DNA from: Rhododendron vialii
Taxonomy: Eukaryota > Streptophyta > Magnoliopsida > Ericales > Ericaceae
Length of the DNA stretch: 64,000 bases
Assembly: GCF_030253575.1 (NCBI RefSeq)
Contig: NC_080567.1
Coordinates: forward strand, 33,199,501 to 33,263,500
Direction of reading: 5' to 3'
In this document: positions 31,030 to 62,819 of the stretch, one piece after another
Layout of the letters: each line of letters opens with the position of its first letter
Numbering within the stretch: position 1 is the first letter of the stretch
Program-made: the position numbers and the translations under genes
Notes under the pieces: model-generated
Databases searched by the model: none
What the model was told of the DNA's origin: nothing
Seen by the model: only the letters and a program-made list of their open reading frames with translations

Positions 31030-32860
31030 AATAATGTGCATGATTCCTCCAAGATTGTTACGACGTTCCCTCATGAGTACAACTCCTCTTCCATTCGTGA
31101 TTTTTTTTTCTTATAGGAAGTGGAAATATTCTACTATATCCAACCTAGGTAGGACTTCTTTTACCACTTGGTTTGTAAATCTCTTTAAACTAGGCCAAGG
31201 AAGTTTTGTGCCCTGCATTAGCTCAAAATCTGTATCAAAAGCTAATCACTTTAAATTCACCTTACCACCTTGGAGTGGGTAACTGTAATAGAGGCCGGCC
31301 GGGGCACACGCGATGCATGTGCAAGTCGATTTTTGCACCGATGCACAAAGGCTGCCTGTTATTTTGTTTGATACCTAAAAACAACTTTGCCAGGGAGCCC
31401 TTTTCTAGTTGGAAACTTTATTTTCTAGGCCAAAATCTAGGGGCCCAAGTAGTTGCTTCCTTGGCCTAGCTACCTTCAGAGCCGGCCCTGCTCTCTAAGT
31501 GGAACTAGATCCTATTGAATGTTACTAATACTTCTACAGGTCACGATTTTCATACCACAATTTCTTTCTATTTCCCGTCCATTACTAAAGAAGATTCGTA
31601 GTTTCATACCCTTCACGAAGAGGATTATCTTTACACAACACTTTGGCTAATTGTTGTTCTTTGTTCTTCAGTGTGAAACGTTCATATATACAACTTTCTG
31701 GTGCTTAAGTTTTGGGTCTAAACAAAGGCAAATGTGAGCACAAAAGAATTGAACTGTGAAGGCGGAAGGGTATAGAAACTGGTGAAGTGGTGGGAGCAAT
31801 AGAGGTAGTTATGACTTATGAGCAGCCACAGTTGTTACCGATCTTCCCCGGGCAATTGTAGAACCTTCGATCCCTGTAGAATAAGGGTCCTCACGAAACA
31901 AATAACTAAAGAAAAAGTCTCTGCCAATGCTTTCTGTGAAGAATTTTGGTCTTGTTAGCACTTTCATAGATGTGGAAGAGTTCATCTTTTAAGAATTTTG
32001 GCTGATCACGTCTTTTGGAAGCTAACAATCAAATGTTGTTGCTACATCGATCTTTTCTTCATACTACTAGTTATTGGATTAGTTGCTTCATTTTTATCAC
32101 TTGGCAACAACTTGTTCAACCCTCTCTTGCTCGATGGATCCTACGATTCAAGAGAACGAAAAATAGATAACTTCTTTCCTCACCCAAATTGAAACAAGAG
32201 AAAGGAGATAACTTCTTTTTCAAAACATTGCTCTTTTGTTAACTTATTAAAGCAGCTTCATTCAACTTGTTCGCAATAGCAGCGAATGCAAGATATTGTA
32301 AGTTCGGTGGATTGTACGAAAGCTTCATGTGTTCCTTCCTGTAAAGATAAGATCTTAACTGCTTCACTACTAGTACCTAGTTTTGATACTAGTAGATTCC
32401 TTGTCTTTTACGAGGATTCAAACGTTCTAGCTCGAGAGTTCTTCACTTACTATGACAAATTCTTAGCTAAAAGTTGTACACCATAAAGCCCAGTGTGAGA
32501 GATGTTACATGGGCTCACAACATGGTTGCATCAATTGTTCTCCTTACTGATTCTGTTTTCCCTGAAAGTTGGTACTTTGGTTTTGGATTCGATATGTTCC
32601 AGAATCAACTAATCTCAATTGCAGTTTCGCGAGAGAGGTTTATGTATCAATTTTGTATCTGACAAGTCTTGTTTCCACAAACAGCTGAAGCGGATATCAA
32701 GCTTCTATCACCTTCTTCACTCGTAGCCCGAAAAGCAAGCTTTTCAAGGTTCGACATGCAGGAACATGGTTTATTCACATGGAAGCGTGCTCAGAGTGCC
32801 CGGGATGCAGAAACCAGGGATCAAACCACTAATAGTAGCGCCGTCACTGATTCCCTTCAA
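31030..32860. other. Intergenic DNA, partly of possible organelle origin
   Basis: 31288-31495 holds GGCCGGCC-type termini of a small degenerate hAT-like or composite element. About 31640-32660 is more balanced in base composition than its surroundings and carries short unrecognised open frames (31998-32192, 32286-32486, 32474-32662) with no family motif. It could be transferred organelle DNA, but I cannot confirm this. Confidence 0.35.
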
Positions 32861-32870
32861 CCTAGAAACA

Positions 32871-33240
32871 TGTTATACCCCAAACCAAATCAACACACAC
32901 GAGACCCGCACAAACAACAAGATATATGTGGTTCCCCAAAATCAGGTACTCCACGGAGGTAAACCAGAGCAATTCTCAGATAATGGAAGGTTTACAAGTG
33001 AGGCCTCTCACCTCACTAGTCACTACACTCTCTCATCTCTGACCTACATTGCTGCTACAAACAGACCTCCCTTATCTCTCTGGTTCAGACGCCAATAGCA
33101 AAGACCCAAAGCCCTTCTTATAGCCATGGTCTTGGCACTATTTAGAGACAAAATTCATAACAGTAGATGGGTGTCCATGTCTGAGGCAAACCCATGTGAG
33201 ATTGATGAAGAAGGGAGCCACCATGGCCCCTTTGTCAACA
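32871..33240 (+). mobile_element. Solo LTR, Ty1/copia-like
   Basis: A 370-bp segment starting TGTTATACCCCAAACC and ending TTTGTCAACA. It is flanked by the exact 5-bp duplication AAACA (32866-32870 and 33241-33245). It contains TATATGTGGTTCCCCAAA and GGTACTCCACGG, in the same positions as TTACGTGGTTCGGCA and CCTACTCCACG in the LTR at 6348-6754, so the two are related. No internal retrotransposon sequence is left. Confidence 0.75.
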
Positions 33241-33389
33241 AAACAGTCTATCAACTGCTTATTCCAGCAATTGCTCAGAGGGAAAAATTAGTGCAATGCC
33301 GCAGTTTAGCGAACAAGTCTTCGCATACTTTTCGATGTACCATAATAGTTTCGATCAGGAAATTCCAATTTCCTTTGAGAATATGGACC

Positions 33390-33560
33390 GAAAAGAGGAA
33401 AATTCCAAGGACTAGGCAGTCTCTTTCGTGGAACTCCCCTGTTGATGCAGGGAAACCAAACGTAACCCACTCTGGAATTTGATCGTGCTTAGAGGTGGTA
33501 TAGGATCGTGCTTGGATTCATAACTTAAGCTAGCGATTAAAGCTTGCATTTTCATCTTGT
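33390..33560 (-). pseudogene. LecRK lectin-domain relic
   Basis: The minus strand from about 33480 reads PEWVTFGFPASTG, followed by degenerate sequence aligned with 8410-8515 of the 7112-9177 copy. The plus-strand stretch 33505-33550 aligns with the lectin segment around 8590-8640. Stops and indels are present. It is the most distal LecRK trace and shows the cluster once extended past the plus-strand gene. Confidence 0.6.
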
Positions 33561-33562
33561 TA

Positions 33563-35780
33563 CTAGCTAAATTAATCGCACTTGGACTTATCCGTCTTGG
33601 CATACTTTTCGCGATTTTCTTGTTTGTGGAGTTCTAACTCCCTCCGAGAAGGTGGAAATGCCGAATAAGCTCTAGAGAAGATATTTGTTGTCTATTTGAT
33701 CAAAAGAGTTTTTGCATATGTAAATAACATGGTGTGATATTCTAATAACGGGTCACATTACTTTGTGTTTAAATAGTCGCGCTTTCCTCTTGCTTTAAGT
33801 AAGCACGACGGACGCTATGTTGAATCGGGCGCACACGATAGCTTCCCCAAATGATCAAATGAGTCTTTTCTTTTCAATGAAAAGAAGTAATCTGATTGCA
33901 GAGGTTCCATTTTCTCTGTCAGTGTTTCCTCTAGGGAACTAACAAGTTACTTTAGCTCAGATCGAGTTTTTGTTTTCTTTTTATGCGGCCTAATTATAAG
34001 CTCACTGTAGACGTGATAAAATAAAATAGAAATAAAAAATAAAAAGCTCACACTTGTCAAAAAATTGCTCACTTATGCATAGCGTTTTGATTTCTAGGCT
34101 CACTATATTTACGTGTCCGTTACAAAAAAGGGTTCTTACCAGCCGGCCCTCTTTTGTCTCCTTTTACCTGTCCAGGCCCACCTCTTGTCAAACCCTACCC
34201 ACCTAAACCCCATTTTAAATAAAGTACCTAAAATACCCCACCTTTAATACATATCAAATCTTCCCCCAAAAAATCGTACAAACCAGCCATGGAGAGGAAG
34301 CCGCCGACGGCACCCCCTCCCCGTCATCTCTGCCTCCGCCCAACCCATTAACGATAAGGCCCATTGGGCTTCCATTAGTTTACGAAAAATAGTGCTTAAG
34401 GCCCAACCCAGTAACGATAAGGGTATCTTGAGTTTGATTGGTTACAATTAACTCCTACAAAAACATGTACGTTCTGAAAATGCAACTTTATTTATTGCAT
34501 TCCCCTTTGAGTTGTGCTACCAAGAGATGCTCCCTTTCACTTTGCACCAAAATAGTGTCTTAAGACCAGGTCTCTCTTTTGCTCGTTAATTAAATAACAA
34601 CGTAATTCAATTACCGAAACCACGATATACCTAGGACATAAATTAGTCCTAAAATTGAAAAGTAGATCTCATCCAAACAAATTTGACCTGACTTCTCGAT
34701 GATTGCATAAATAAGACGCCAAGTGACTATTGATCAAGGTTTGATATGCATTTGATTTTTCTGCTGACGATCTTCTCGGTAAGTTATGGAAGACGAAAGA
34801 TCTGGGTGCTCGAAATAAAACAAGAATCCGTATTATGACAACTGTTCACTGCAACTGGTCATTTTCACAAGTGAAGGCTCAACTGCTAAGGAAATTACAA
34901 AATGGGTTACGACCTGGCAAGGGCCTTTTTATATTGCTAGCTAGGAATCCGAGGTAAGTTTTTATATTAGGATTTAGGTTTAATGAGTTCTTGGATCTCT
35001 GACACTTGGACAAGCTCTTTGTTGGAGAGGCATGAAACTTTACATTATCTTCAACCCCACCCTTTGCCACTTGTTTATTATTTACAGGGTAAGGATTCTG
35101 CAATCCTCTGTTGGAGTACTGCTTATTTAAGGTAACATGGAATCTTAAAAATCACGCATGTATTTAAGGTAACAAAATACAAAAGCCGCTAAAAAAAAAA
35201 AAATAGAATAGAAAACTCATAAGTCCACTCAAGATTAAGTTTTGAAAATTTCAAATCTGCATCCTGCAAAAAGCACCAAGCACGTCGTAGTTATACATGC
35301 GGACATTGCAAACCCTCATACCCAAATTTTTAAATAAATGTTTATGGCACAGGGCTTGGCCCCCTTCCACAACAAATATATGAGGGTTTGTTGAAAGCAT
35401 GCCTTGGCAAAAAGATGTGGTGTTTTCTAAGATAGAAATAATTATGGTCTCACATGCATTGTTATAAGAGTACAATGAGCTAGAAGAAGTGTAATGAACA
35501 CGATTTAGGTGCAATTTTGATTGGATTGGTGAGGAGAAAACATATTAAAACTCTATCATGATCGCGCGCGTTTCGTTTTCATCAATAACTCTATATACGG
35601 CAAGGGATTAATTTTACAATTTACTAACAAAGAAGCTAACTAATGCCTAGATAAAGTTTTGTATGAATTGGCTCAATATAGAAAATGATGGCATGCGAGT
35701 AGATAGAAGTCGAACCTCATTTCAAATGCTTCAACCTCTTGAGGTACTTCTATTGTGACCATGCACGTCTGATTATTGAA
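33563..35780. other. Intergenic DNA
   Basis: 33563-33960 is a balanced-composition stretch of possible organelle origin. 34290-34350 holds a short GC-rich ATG frame (MERKPPTAPPPRH, then stop) that may be a gene fragment. The phrase CGATAAGG with GCCCAACCCA is repeated at 34336-34435. I see no functional gene. Confidence 0.4.
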
Positions 35781-35784
35781 TCAA

Positions 35785-36075
35785 TTAAGGGTGCATGTTT
35801 CCACTAATAAAAAATACTAAAAAGATAACGCATTTTATCATCTTGTTTTCACTAACAAAAAAGTTTTAACATTTTACCATTTCGTTTTCACTAACAAAAA
35901 AATTGTCAATAAAAACTTTTTTGGCTACAGTAACTCTATTCACAAACTCATCAACAACTTATTCACTATCGAAAATAACTTGATGTTTCTCAACAATTTA
36001 TTCACTACCGAAAATACCTAATAATTTCTCAACCACAAATAAAAATCTATAAATTTTTCACTATAGAAAACACGT
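35785..36075. repeat. Dispersed repeat, shared with 15143-15665
   Basis: Contains CACTAACAAAAAAGTTT, CAACAATTTATTCACTACCG and AAATAAAAATCTATAAATTT in the same order as the copy at 15143-15665, but without that copy's 230-bp interruption. Confidence 0.55.
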
Positions 36076-36429
36076 TTGATTAATTGGCATTAATGCGTTG
36101 TTTCAATGGTTTTAGCCTCGATGTTTCCACCAGACGTTGGGTCACCCAATATGGGTTAAAATAAATCCGACAATCACAGAATTGATAGTCTCTCAATATA
36201 ACAATAGTGTTGGGTGCGAAAGTTGGCCCAAGACACTTTGTATTACGAGGAAAAAAAAAAAAAAAAGAGTGTTGAGTTAGCACTATGTGCATGGATATTT
36301 TGCACCATTTTTTCCAATACTATATACCCTCAAATATTTATATAGCTGCGATTAAGATGGATAACTTTGTTTTGACAGCTGTGAATGCCACGAAATAATT
36401 TTTTAACAGCACGATGTACAAATAGACCG

Positions 36430-36430
<1 letters not shown>

Positions 36431-36489
<59 letters not shown>
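36431..36489. repeat. (TA)n microsatellite
   Basis: Perfect TA run of about 29 units. Confidence 0.97.
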
Positions 36490-36492
<3 letters not shown>

Positions 36493-36741
36493 CTCATCCT
36501 CATCCCTTTTCTTTTTTTTCGGATAAGCACAAAGAATGTTACTATTAATCATATATAAGGAGTACAATGATTAAAGGAAACGAGAGCAAACGGCATCACG
36601 AAAAAATCCTGAGGGGAGTTGGGAGGGTCAAGGCGCTCAAAAAAAAAATTAGCTAATCAAAATCAGTCTTTCACTACACCGACAATTTTATGTATCCATC
36701 TCATCTTCATCTTCATCTTCCAAGTAGTGCTATGTGTACGA

Positions 36742-37092
36742 ATGGAATGTACAGCCGATGTACATATGGATTTTGTGGAGCCCACCTCGGGTCCCAAAAA
36801 AATGATTCGAATCGACCATTAAATTTTAAACATTTTTTTATGAAGCCCAGTAAAAAAATCAGGTCAATCCGATATTGGTAAGGATTTTTCTGAACTTGTG
36901 GGGTTGAAACTGAACAGTTAAGTAGTTTTGCCCTCACAAATTCAGAAAAAATCATTACCGATATCAGGTTGAGCTGATTTTTTACAGGGCTCCATAAAAA
37001 AATATTTTAAAAATAATGGACGATTTGAATCATTTTTGTGGGACCCCGGTGGGCCTCACAAAATCCATATGTATATCGTATGTACATTCCAT
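36742..37092. mobile_element. Foldback element, CAATCCGAT family
   Basis: About 350 bp. ATGGAATGTACAGCCGATGT at the left mirrors ATGGAATGTACATACGATAT read inward from the right. Long arms continue almost to the centre (GGATTTTGTGGAGCCCACC; AAAAATCAGGTCAATCCGAT). No clear target duplication. Confidence 0.7.
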
Positions 37093-37283
37093 ATGTAATC
37101 ATAATTTTACCACGATACCCCTCAGCCCTTGTATATCTCTCCCTCCTCTGTAATCAAGAAACCCTCAGATGATAGAATAGGCTGTCGGGTCGAAATCAGG
37201 TTCCTTATCCTTTTGTTCTTTCTTTTCCTTATCTAGTTTTTCAAGAGAAAAAGCACTGGAAGGTAAGGAAGAGAAGAGAGGAA

Positions 37284-38194
37284 CAGGGCCGGCTAGGGGT
37301 AAGCCCCGCAAGCCGGCCGGCTCGGACAACCCCCGGCAAGGGGCAACAAAAAAAAAAAATTTGTATGTATACAAAAAAAAAATTAGAAATTCAGCAAAAA
37401 ACATATTTAGGGGCATCATCCAAAAAAATTTGTACAAATTTTTTAAAAAAAGTAAATATGTATGGTTTCCACCTACTTTAAAAAATTATGATACTTGAGA
37501 AAATTAAAAGGGTAAAAGAGAGGTTTTTACATATCTGGGGTAAATAACAGATTAAAAAAAATAGGAGGGCAAATTATTAAGAGAGAAAATTATGAGGGCT
37601 ATCAGATAAGAAGAAAAGGGACGCTATAGCCAAAACGAGAAGGGACGGATGATGTAATTCAAGCTAAATGAACAATATAATCTTGTTTTTGTCCTTTTTT
37701 TGTTGTTGCTTGTATGTCTTTTTTTTATACTTAACACTAGTGGGCAACGAGCCCTGTTATTCGCAATAAAGATTTGCAGACAACCACATAAGGAAAAACT
37801 CGTTTGGGCCCATTCTAGGTCCCACAAAAATTTAGAAATATATTCATAAATTTTTTAATATTATTTTATGGGGTCTGTAAAAAATCAGTTCCAACGGACA
37901 TTAGTAAGTGTTACTTTTGAATTTATATGGGCGAATTGAGCAGTTTCGCCCCAACGAATCCAAAAGTAATACTTATCGATCGATATCTCTTGAAGCCGAT
38001 TTTTTACAGGGCCCAATAAAATAATATTCAAAAAATTTTGGATATTTTTCTAGATTTTTGTAAGACCCGGAATGAGCCTGAACACATTTTTTCTTGCGTG
38101 GTTCCCTGCAAATCTTCCTTGCGATTATAATTTTCGAGTGGGCAACCAAACGGAAGGTCGGGCTTGGACAACCCAAATGTCGGGGCCGGCACTG
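37284..38194. mobile_element. hAT element, non-autonomous, with 8-bp target duplication
   Basis: A 911-bp element with ends CAGGGCCGGCT and CAGTGCCGGCC (read inward from the right). It is flanked by the exact 8-bp duplication GAGAGGAA (37276-37283 and 38195-38202). TIR type and duplication length match the hAT superfamily. No transposase coding. It contains a nested foldback element at 37812-38085. Confidence 0.85.
37812..38085. mobile_element. Foldback element nested in the hAT element
   Basis: Arms such as TATTATTTTATGGGGTCTGT with AAAAAATCAG are mirrored at 37995-38085. It shares the family core with 36742-37092. Confidence 0.6.
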
Positions 38195-38209
38195 GAGAGG
38201 AACAGAAAA

Positions 38210-39000
38210 TCAGTACACAATTACGCCTTATTTATCTCTTAACGTTTTTTGTCCGGTTTCTGCTGTTAGATAAAAGAGAGGAATTGGGCGATGCACGTAT
38301 AAGCTGGATTAGAAGATCAATGGCTACAAATCACAATTTTTCATACATTTTTATATATTTTTTACACATTTTAAAACAATATATTTCTTAAATCTCAACG
38401 ACAGACTACTAGACTGTCTTCAGCATTCTCCTTAAAGAAATGCGTCCGTATATTTTTGGTACTTTTATACTACATATTTATACTAGTACTATATACTCCG
38501 TATGTTTATTACTGTATTACATATATAGCATATGTGGCGCGCACGCATCCGACCAAAGTGGGTGTTCGATCCTTTTCCATTTCCCATACTGTTTGGTGAC
38601 AGCGAAGTATTGGTAGTGATATGACCCGGACCTGAGGAAGGAAAATGAGAAGGAACCTCGTACGAGCCAAAAATGTATCTCAGCACGATAGAATATAGAA
38701 TATAGTGTAGAATTTATTTAGTACTGACAAGTTGAGTGCGCCTTTAATAACTAAAGTTGAGTGCGCCTAATTATAGTTGCAACAGACACATACTAGTAGT
38801 ACTTGTATACCTTTTCAGCTACGATTATCATTCACAGCTGCAACTTCCCACCAACTTTTTGTAAGGAAGCGTCGGGTCAACTTACGCGTATTTTGACTAA
38901 TTCTGAAGATCAAATCTCACGGTCTTGGTATCTCTCTCTCCATCTATTGACTAAAAGATATGTTATTTTTAAGAATCACAATAATGAAATAGAACCCTGG
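38210..39000. other. Intergenic AT-rich DNA
   Basis: No gene. A short direct repeat GTTGAGTGCGCCT occurs at 38731 and 38757. Confidence 0.5.
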
Positions 39001-39004
39001 TATT

Positions 39005-39226
39005 GGTACCGATAAGATTGATATCGATGGGGGATCCGAAATTTGAATTAAAAAATAGAAAATTGGATCGTGCACCTAGCTACACATATTGAATCGAGCT
39101 GTTTTTCGTAGACCCACTCGGATTTTTTTTTTAAATTATTGAACGGTTCTGATTATCCATGCGAGACCCAGAATGGATCCCGCATTCCTGTCTGTACTCT
39201 ATCCATATCAATCTTATCGGTCCCCT
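39005..39226. mobile_element. Foldback relic
   Basis: ACCGATAAGATTGATATCGA near 39007 is mirrored near 39205-39225. The interior GAATCGAGCTGTTTTTCG and GACCCACTCGGA resembles one arm of the next foldback. Confidence 0.5.
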
Positions 39227-39420
39227 TAGGATTACGCAATAAGATATGGACAATTGGGAATGGAGGGTTTTTTTTTTCCAAAACACCTATACACCTGCAA
39301 CGTAAAAAGAGTAACCTACAAAAATTAAATAATACCAATTACAAAAGAGATTAGCGATAGAAAAAAGGGGAATAGTGTTAGAAAAAATAGGAGTAGCAAA
39401 ATTAATTTCTTAAAAAAAAA

Positions 39421-39797
39421 AACAGCAGTGCTACAGTCACAGACCTTGGCCACCGACCGCGTGTGGGGTCCACTCCGGACCCCGCACAAATGATCCGAGC
39501 CGCTCAATAATTTTAAAAAAAAATCGAGTGGGCTACGTGAGAAATAAGCTCAATCCGATGTGTGTACGTGCTCGTTCCAAACTTTCATTTTTGAATGGCT
39601 CAGATCATCTGATTTTGGAACAGCTCGGATCGAGCACATACACACATCGGATTGAGCTTATTTCACACGTAGCCCACTCGAATTTTTTTTTTAAATTATT
39701 AAGCAGCTCGGATCATTCGTGCGGGACCTGGAGTGGATCCCACACAGGGTCGGTGGCCGGTCACCGACCCTTCCGGTCGGTGACTGTAGTGTTTCTG
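39421..39797. mobile_element. Foldback element upstream of the MADS-box gene
   Basis: About 375 bp. The left end CAGCAGTGCTACAGTCAC is mirrored by CAGAAACACTACAGTCAC read inward from the right. Arms share AATAAGCTCAATCCGATGTG almost perfectly. Both flanks are A-rich, so a target duplication cannot be fixed. It lies about 0.5 kb upstream of the leader intron of the MADS gene. Confidence 0.75.
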
Positions 39798-40240
39798 AAA
39801 AAAAAAGGGTACTCCGTAATAGAATAGAACGGAAAAGCACGTGTCAGTGATCTATTAGAAAGTCAGACAGCACCATTTTCGAATCACAAGCACCACCAAA
39901 TCTTTCCCACAAATCAAAGACCATTCTGAGAGTCCCAGGTAACAATACTTACGCCCACTCGCTCGAGTACGTAATATCCCTACTCTCTCACTTCACTCGA
40001 CGCGTGTCCTCCTCCTCTTCGGCTCCTCCGTTGACCAATTGACAGCTGTCACCGTCCAATCGCGGGTGCAGGATTTTTCCTCTACTCGCGCGACTACGAA
40101 TTTCTCGGACTTGCGGAAGTGCTACTGTGGTTTCTGGTGCAGAGAAACCATTTTTTGGCTAATGGTTTTACCTTCTCTTTTTGGTAAACCACTCTTCTTC
40201 CACTTAAAAGCTGTTTTCATTCAACAAAAGAAACCCCCCC

Positions 40241-40241
<1 letters not shown>

Positions 40242-40277
<36 letters not shown>
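40242..40277. repeat. (TC)n microsatellite in the MADS 5' leader
   Basis: Pyrimidine dinucleotide run of about 18 units, 19 bp upstream of the proposed leader-intron donor. Confidence 0.95.
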
Positions 40278-40281
<4 letters not shown>

Positions 40282-40295
40282 TTTCCACCTAAATA

Positions 40296-40460
40296 GTAAG
40301 CTTTTTGGGGGACTTTTCTTCTTTTTCCTGTCTTTTCTAAAATTTCATGGCTATAAGTGAATTTCTACTTTATTTTGTCCTATATTTTCTATTTTTATCT
40401 GATTAATAATAGTTTGTTGGTTTTTATTAATCAATAGATTCATTTGGTATTTATTTGCAG
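40296..40460 (+). other. Proposed 5' UTR intron of the MADS gene
   Basis: Donor GTAAGC at 40296, a T-rich body and acceptor TATTTGCAG ending at 40460. Leader introns are known in related MADS genes, but this one is inferred only from splice-site quality. Confidence 0.5.
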
Positions 40461-40470
40461 ATTATAGGAG

Positions 40471-40491
40471 ATGGGGGCATTGCCAAGATAG
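40471..40491 (+). promoter_or_regulatory. Upstream ORF in the MADS leader
   Basis: A 6-codon frame (MGALPR then TAG) starting 102 bp before the main ATG. If the leader exon begins at 40461, this is the first ATG met by scanning ribosomes and could lower translation of the main frame. Confidence 0.4.
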
Positions 40492-40572
40492 AAAACCCTA
40501 GGTTACGAAGTATCAAATCGAATCAGACTTATTGTTGTGTTCTGAACTGAAAGGGAATATCAAAGGAAAAAT

Positions 40573-60026
<19,454 letters not shown>

Positions 60027-60029
60027 CAA

Positions 60030-62590
60030 GCAGGTTGACAACTGTGGAAGGATGTCAGCCACCACAATATTGCCCCACAGTAACTGACATCAGGCTTCTC
60101 ACCATTCAGACAGCTGAGCTACAACACAAATATCAAGCACAATAGCCATCAGATTTGCTAGCATGATCTATCGAACCAGTTTTAAAAGGACCATATTGGA
60201 ATCATAAATCTTTTGTGTAAAGCCAAGCGATAATGAAAAAATCACGTCTAAAATGTTCCATTAACTTTCTACAGGTTATATAGGTGTGCAAATGGATGTT
60301 GTTCTGTTCTTGTGCTTGTGCTTGTCTGATGGTAAAGGTGCAAAAACAATGAACAGACGCTCTTGAATTTGTAACATTGGGATTAAAGGCAGCAAGTACC
60401 CAAAACTTTGCATACAACTCGCTACATCTCAAGCAAAATCAATGGGAAAACCGCCTCAGGAGTAAAAGGATGCATGATCATGAGAAAGCTTGAAGTCAGC
60501 TCAAAAATTCCTGGCCAAGACCGCCCTCATTTATGGAATTGATACCAAACAAGGAAAAAAGAAAAATGCAGATAAGTGCAAGATTAAAAAGTGTGTACAT
60601 TAATTTAGTGCATCCCAACCTGATTCAAGTAACTGCTTCTCAAGAGGATAAAAAACAGCAGACATATGCACATAAAGAATGACATCGTCTGTCACAAGGG
60701 AAAAGGAGCACACATCATGACAAAGCAGTTAAGGAAAAAGGGTTATTGCATCAAAAAGCTCAGTTTTCCATATGCTCCCAAAGACAGTCTTGAAACAACA
60801 AGTAGCATGAGCAAGTTGTCCAACATACCCTTACTATGATTAAGATATGTGCAACAACTAAGAGTCAAAGAGAATAGCAGCATAAGCAAGTTGTCAAACT
60901 AAGTTACTGCTATCTATCACATCTTGAGATGGATTTCCCTGAATTCATTCATCTCATTGAACTTTCGCACCATTGGTGTGATTATACAATCAATCAAAGC
61001 CTCAAAATAGCAACCGGACTAGAAACATCAAAGGAGTTCAACCATTTCCTTCTGCGCCTCTTAAAATCAGTAGGCGAGCACAGTGCACAGAGACAACTTC
61101 TAGCTTTCTGTCTCTTAATAAGATGCCATTAAACACCCTATTACTGATGGAATCAACTGGGTAAGTCATTCAAACAAAGACACTGCTCTAAATGACAACA
61201 ATAACTAATGATGGTTAAACACGAAGACACCCTGCGGTTTATGAGTGAGGGAGCAAGCCTGGCTGAATAAGTGTACATCCATCACTGAATCGAAAAAGGT
61301 AAACAAAACGGGAAACAAAGCAAAAAGATCTCTAAGCCTATATTGCCTGAAATAAGTTCCCTTATAAAGTACATTTTCCACAATTCTGATCAGCAGATAA
61401 CTTAGGCACATCCAAGAATGAAACAGACAGGCTGAAGCACAAAATGAACGAACTGGGTTTGGCCAAACATGATAATTAGACGAAAACCAAGAAAAGGAGC
61501 GGGCAGTGTTCAGATGTCATCATGATCTTCCATGAGATTTTATAACTTAATGGATTCAAATATTCAATAGACACAGCAACAAGTAAAAGATGCCAAAGAG
61601 AGATAGGATAACCAAAAAAAACTATTAAGAGATTCAAGCAACTTATCTATTAGAAGAAATGTTTACAGGAGTACTTGTTTGTTATTTGTGAAGGTTTCAG
61701 GATTGGATCTTGTGTATGGAGGAGGGAGCATTGGCCTAATGGGTTTGGTTTCTAAAACTTTCACCTTGGCGGAGGCCTATGTTCTTAGGTATTATTCCAC
61801 TACTGACTACACTACCTTAGTTTCGTTGGTAGGGGCCATGTCCTTCCCTCACTGTCCCATTTCTCTCCTCCCCAATCACGTCTATTGCCAATTACCACTT
61901 TCAGCAATCCATACACGACACCAACCATAATAACACTGTGTCAGGTACCAAAATAATTACTCGAGAATCCTGATGTTCAGTCCTAAACCTTTCTCTTTCT
62001 CTTTGTACTTTCATCAATTATGTCTTCTCTCTACGATTTTACTGGATTTGTCCAAGCTTTTTACAATACATTTAACCAATCAAAACACTCAATTGTTGAA
62101 CCTTGGTAAATAATTGTCTAACTATCTAAGTAAATATTTGTGACTGCATGCGAAATGAAGATATACTTCGATTCACTTGAAGAAATACGACCTATCTGCA
62201 TCTAAGTTTCATGCTGTTTAATCTTAGAGATGAAGTGACCCAATTAACAAATGGTAGTTTGTGTTTGTTGGTCAATTAATACATTTGCAGGACATGTTAA
62301 GAAACTCACTGCCAAAGTATGGCCGTCCTCAACAGATAGACAAGTATACAGTTCTTCTCTTACTGCAAAACAAGAAGTCTACACTATACGGTTGACTTTG
62401 GTAGCCTGTAAACAACAAACAAGATAAGCAATCAATTGTCCAAGTTTGGCTTGGAAACTTCCTCCCTTCAAACAGCATTCAAGCATGGCTTTTATTTTTT
62501 GAGCTAATTTCAGACCTTCTATCAAGTAAAGCTCGAGTACTTGGGTATTTTAACACAGCACAGCTTATCAAACTCAGACCGAGCTGAGCT
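60030..62590. other. Sequence downstream of the MADS gene
   Basis: The first part after the stop at 60026 is presumably 3' UTR; no clear polyadenylation signal could be fixed. The rest is AT-rich with no gene, RNA or element I can support. Confidence 0.5.
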
Positions 62591-62600
62591 TAGAAATTAA

Positions 62601-62817
62601 TGTTGTGTTTGGATGAATTTTTGAGAAAATTTATAGGGTTATGAGTGGAGAGAGAAATGAGAGTAATGATTGGAAGTAGAGGTAATAATTGGAGAGAGAT
62701 AGAGAGAGAAATGAGAATAATGATTGGAGATAGGGGTGAGTAATGATTGAAAGTAGGGGTAATGAGTGTTTTTTGAGTTGAGAATTTTTTTTCAAAAAGC
62801 AATCCAAACAAAGCATA
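62601..62817. mobile_element. Probable hAT-like MITE with internal repeats
   Basis: Left TGTTGTGTTTGGATGAATTT is mirrored by TGCTTTGTTTGGATTGCTTT read inward from the right. The interior repeats GAGAATAATGATTGGA-type units. Target duplication is not resolved. Confidence 0.5.
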
Positions 62818-62819
62818 AC

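Noticed and set aside
31998..32662. Short frames, one faintly like a peroxidase C-terminus
   Set aside because: Similarity is too weak, with no catalytic or heme-binding motif and different frames.
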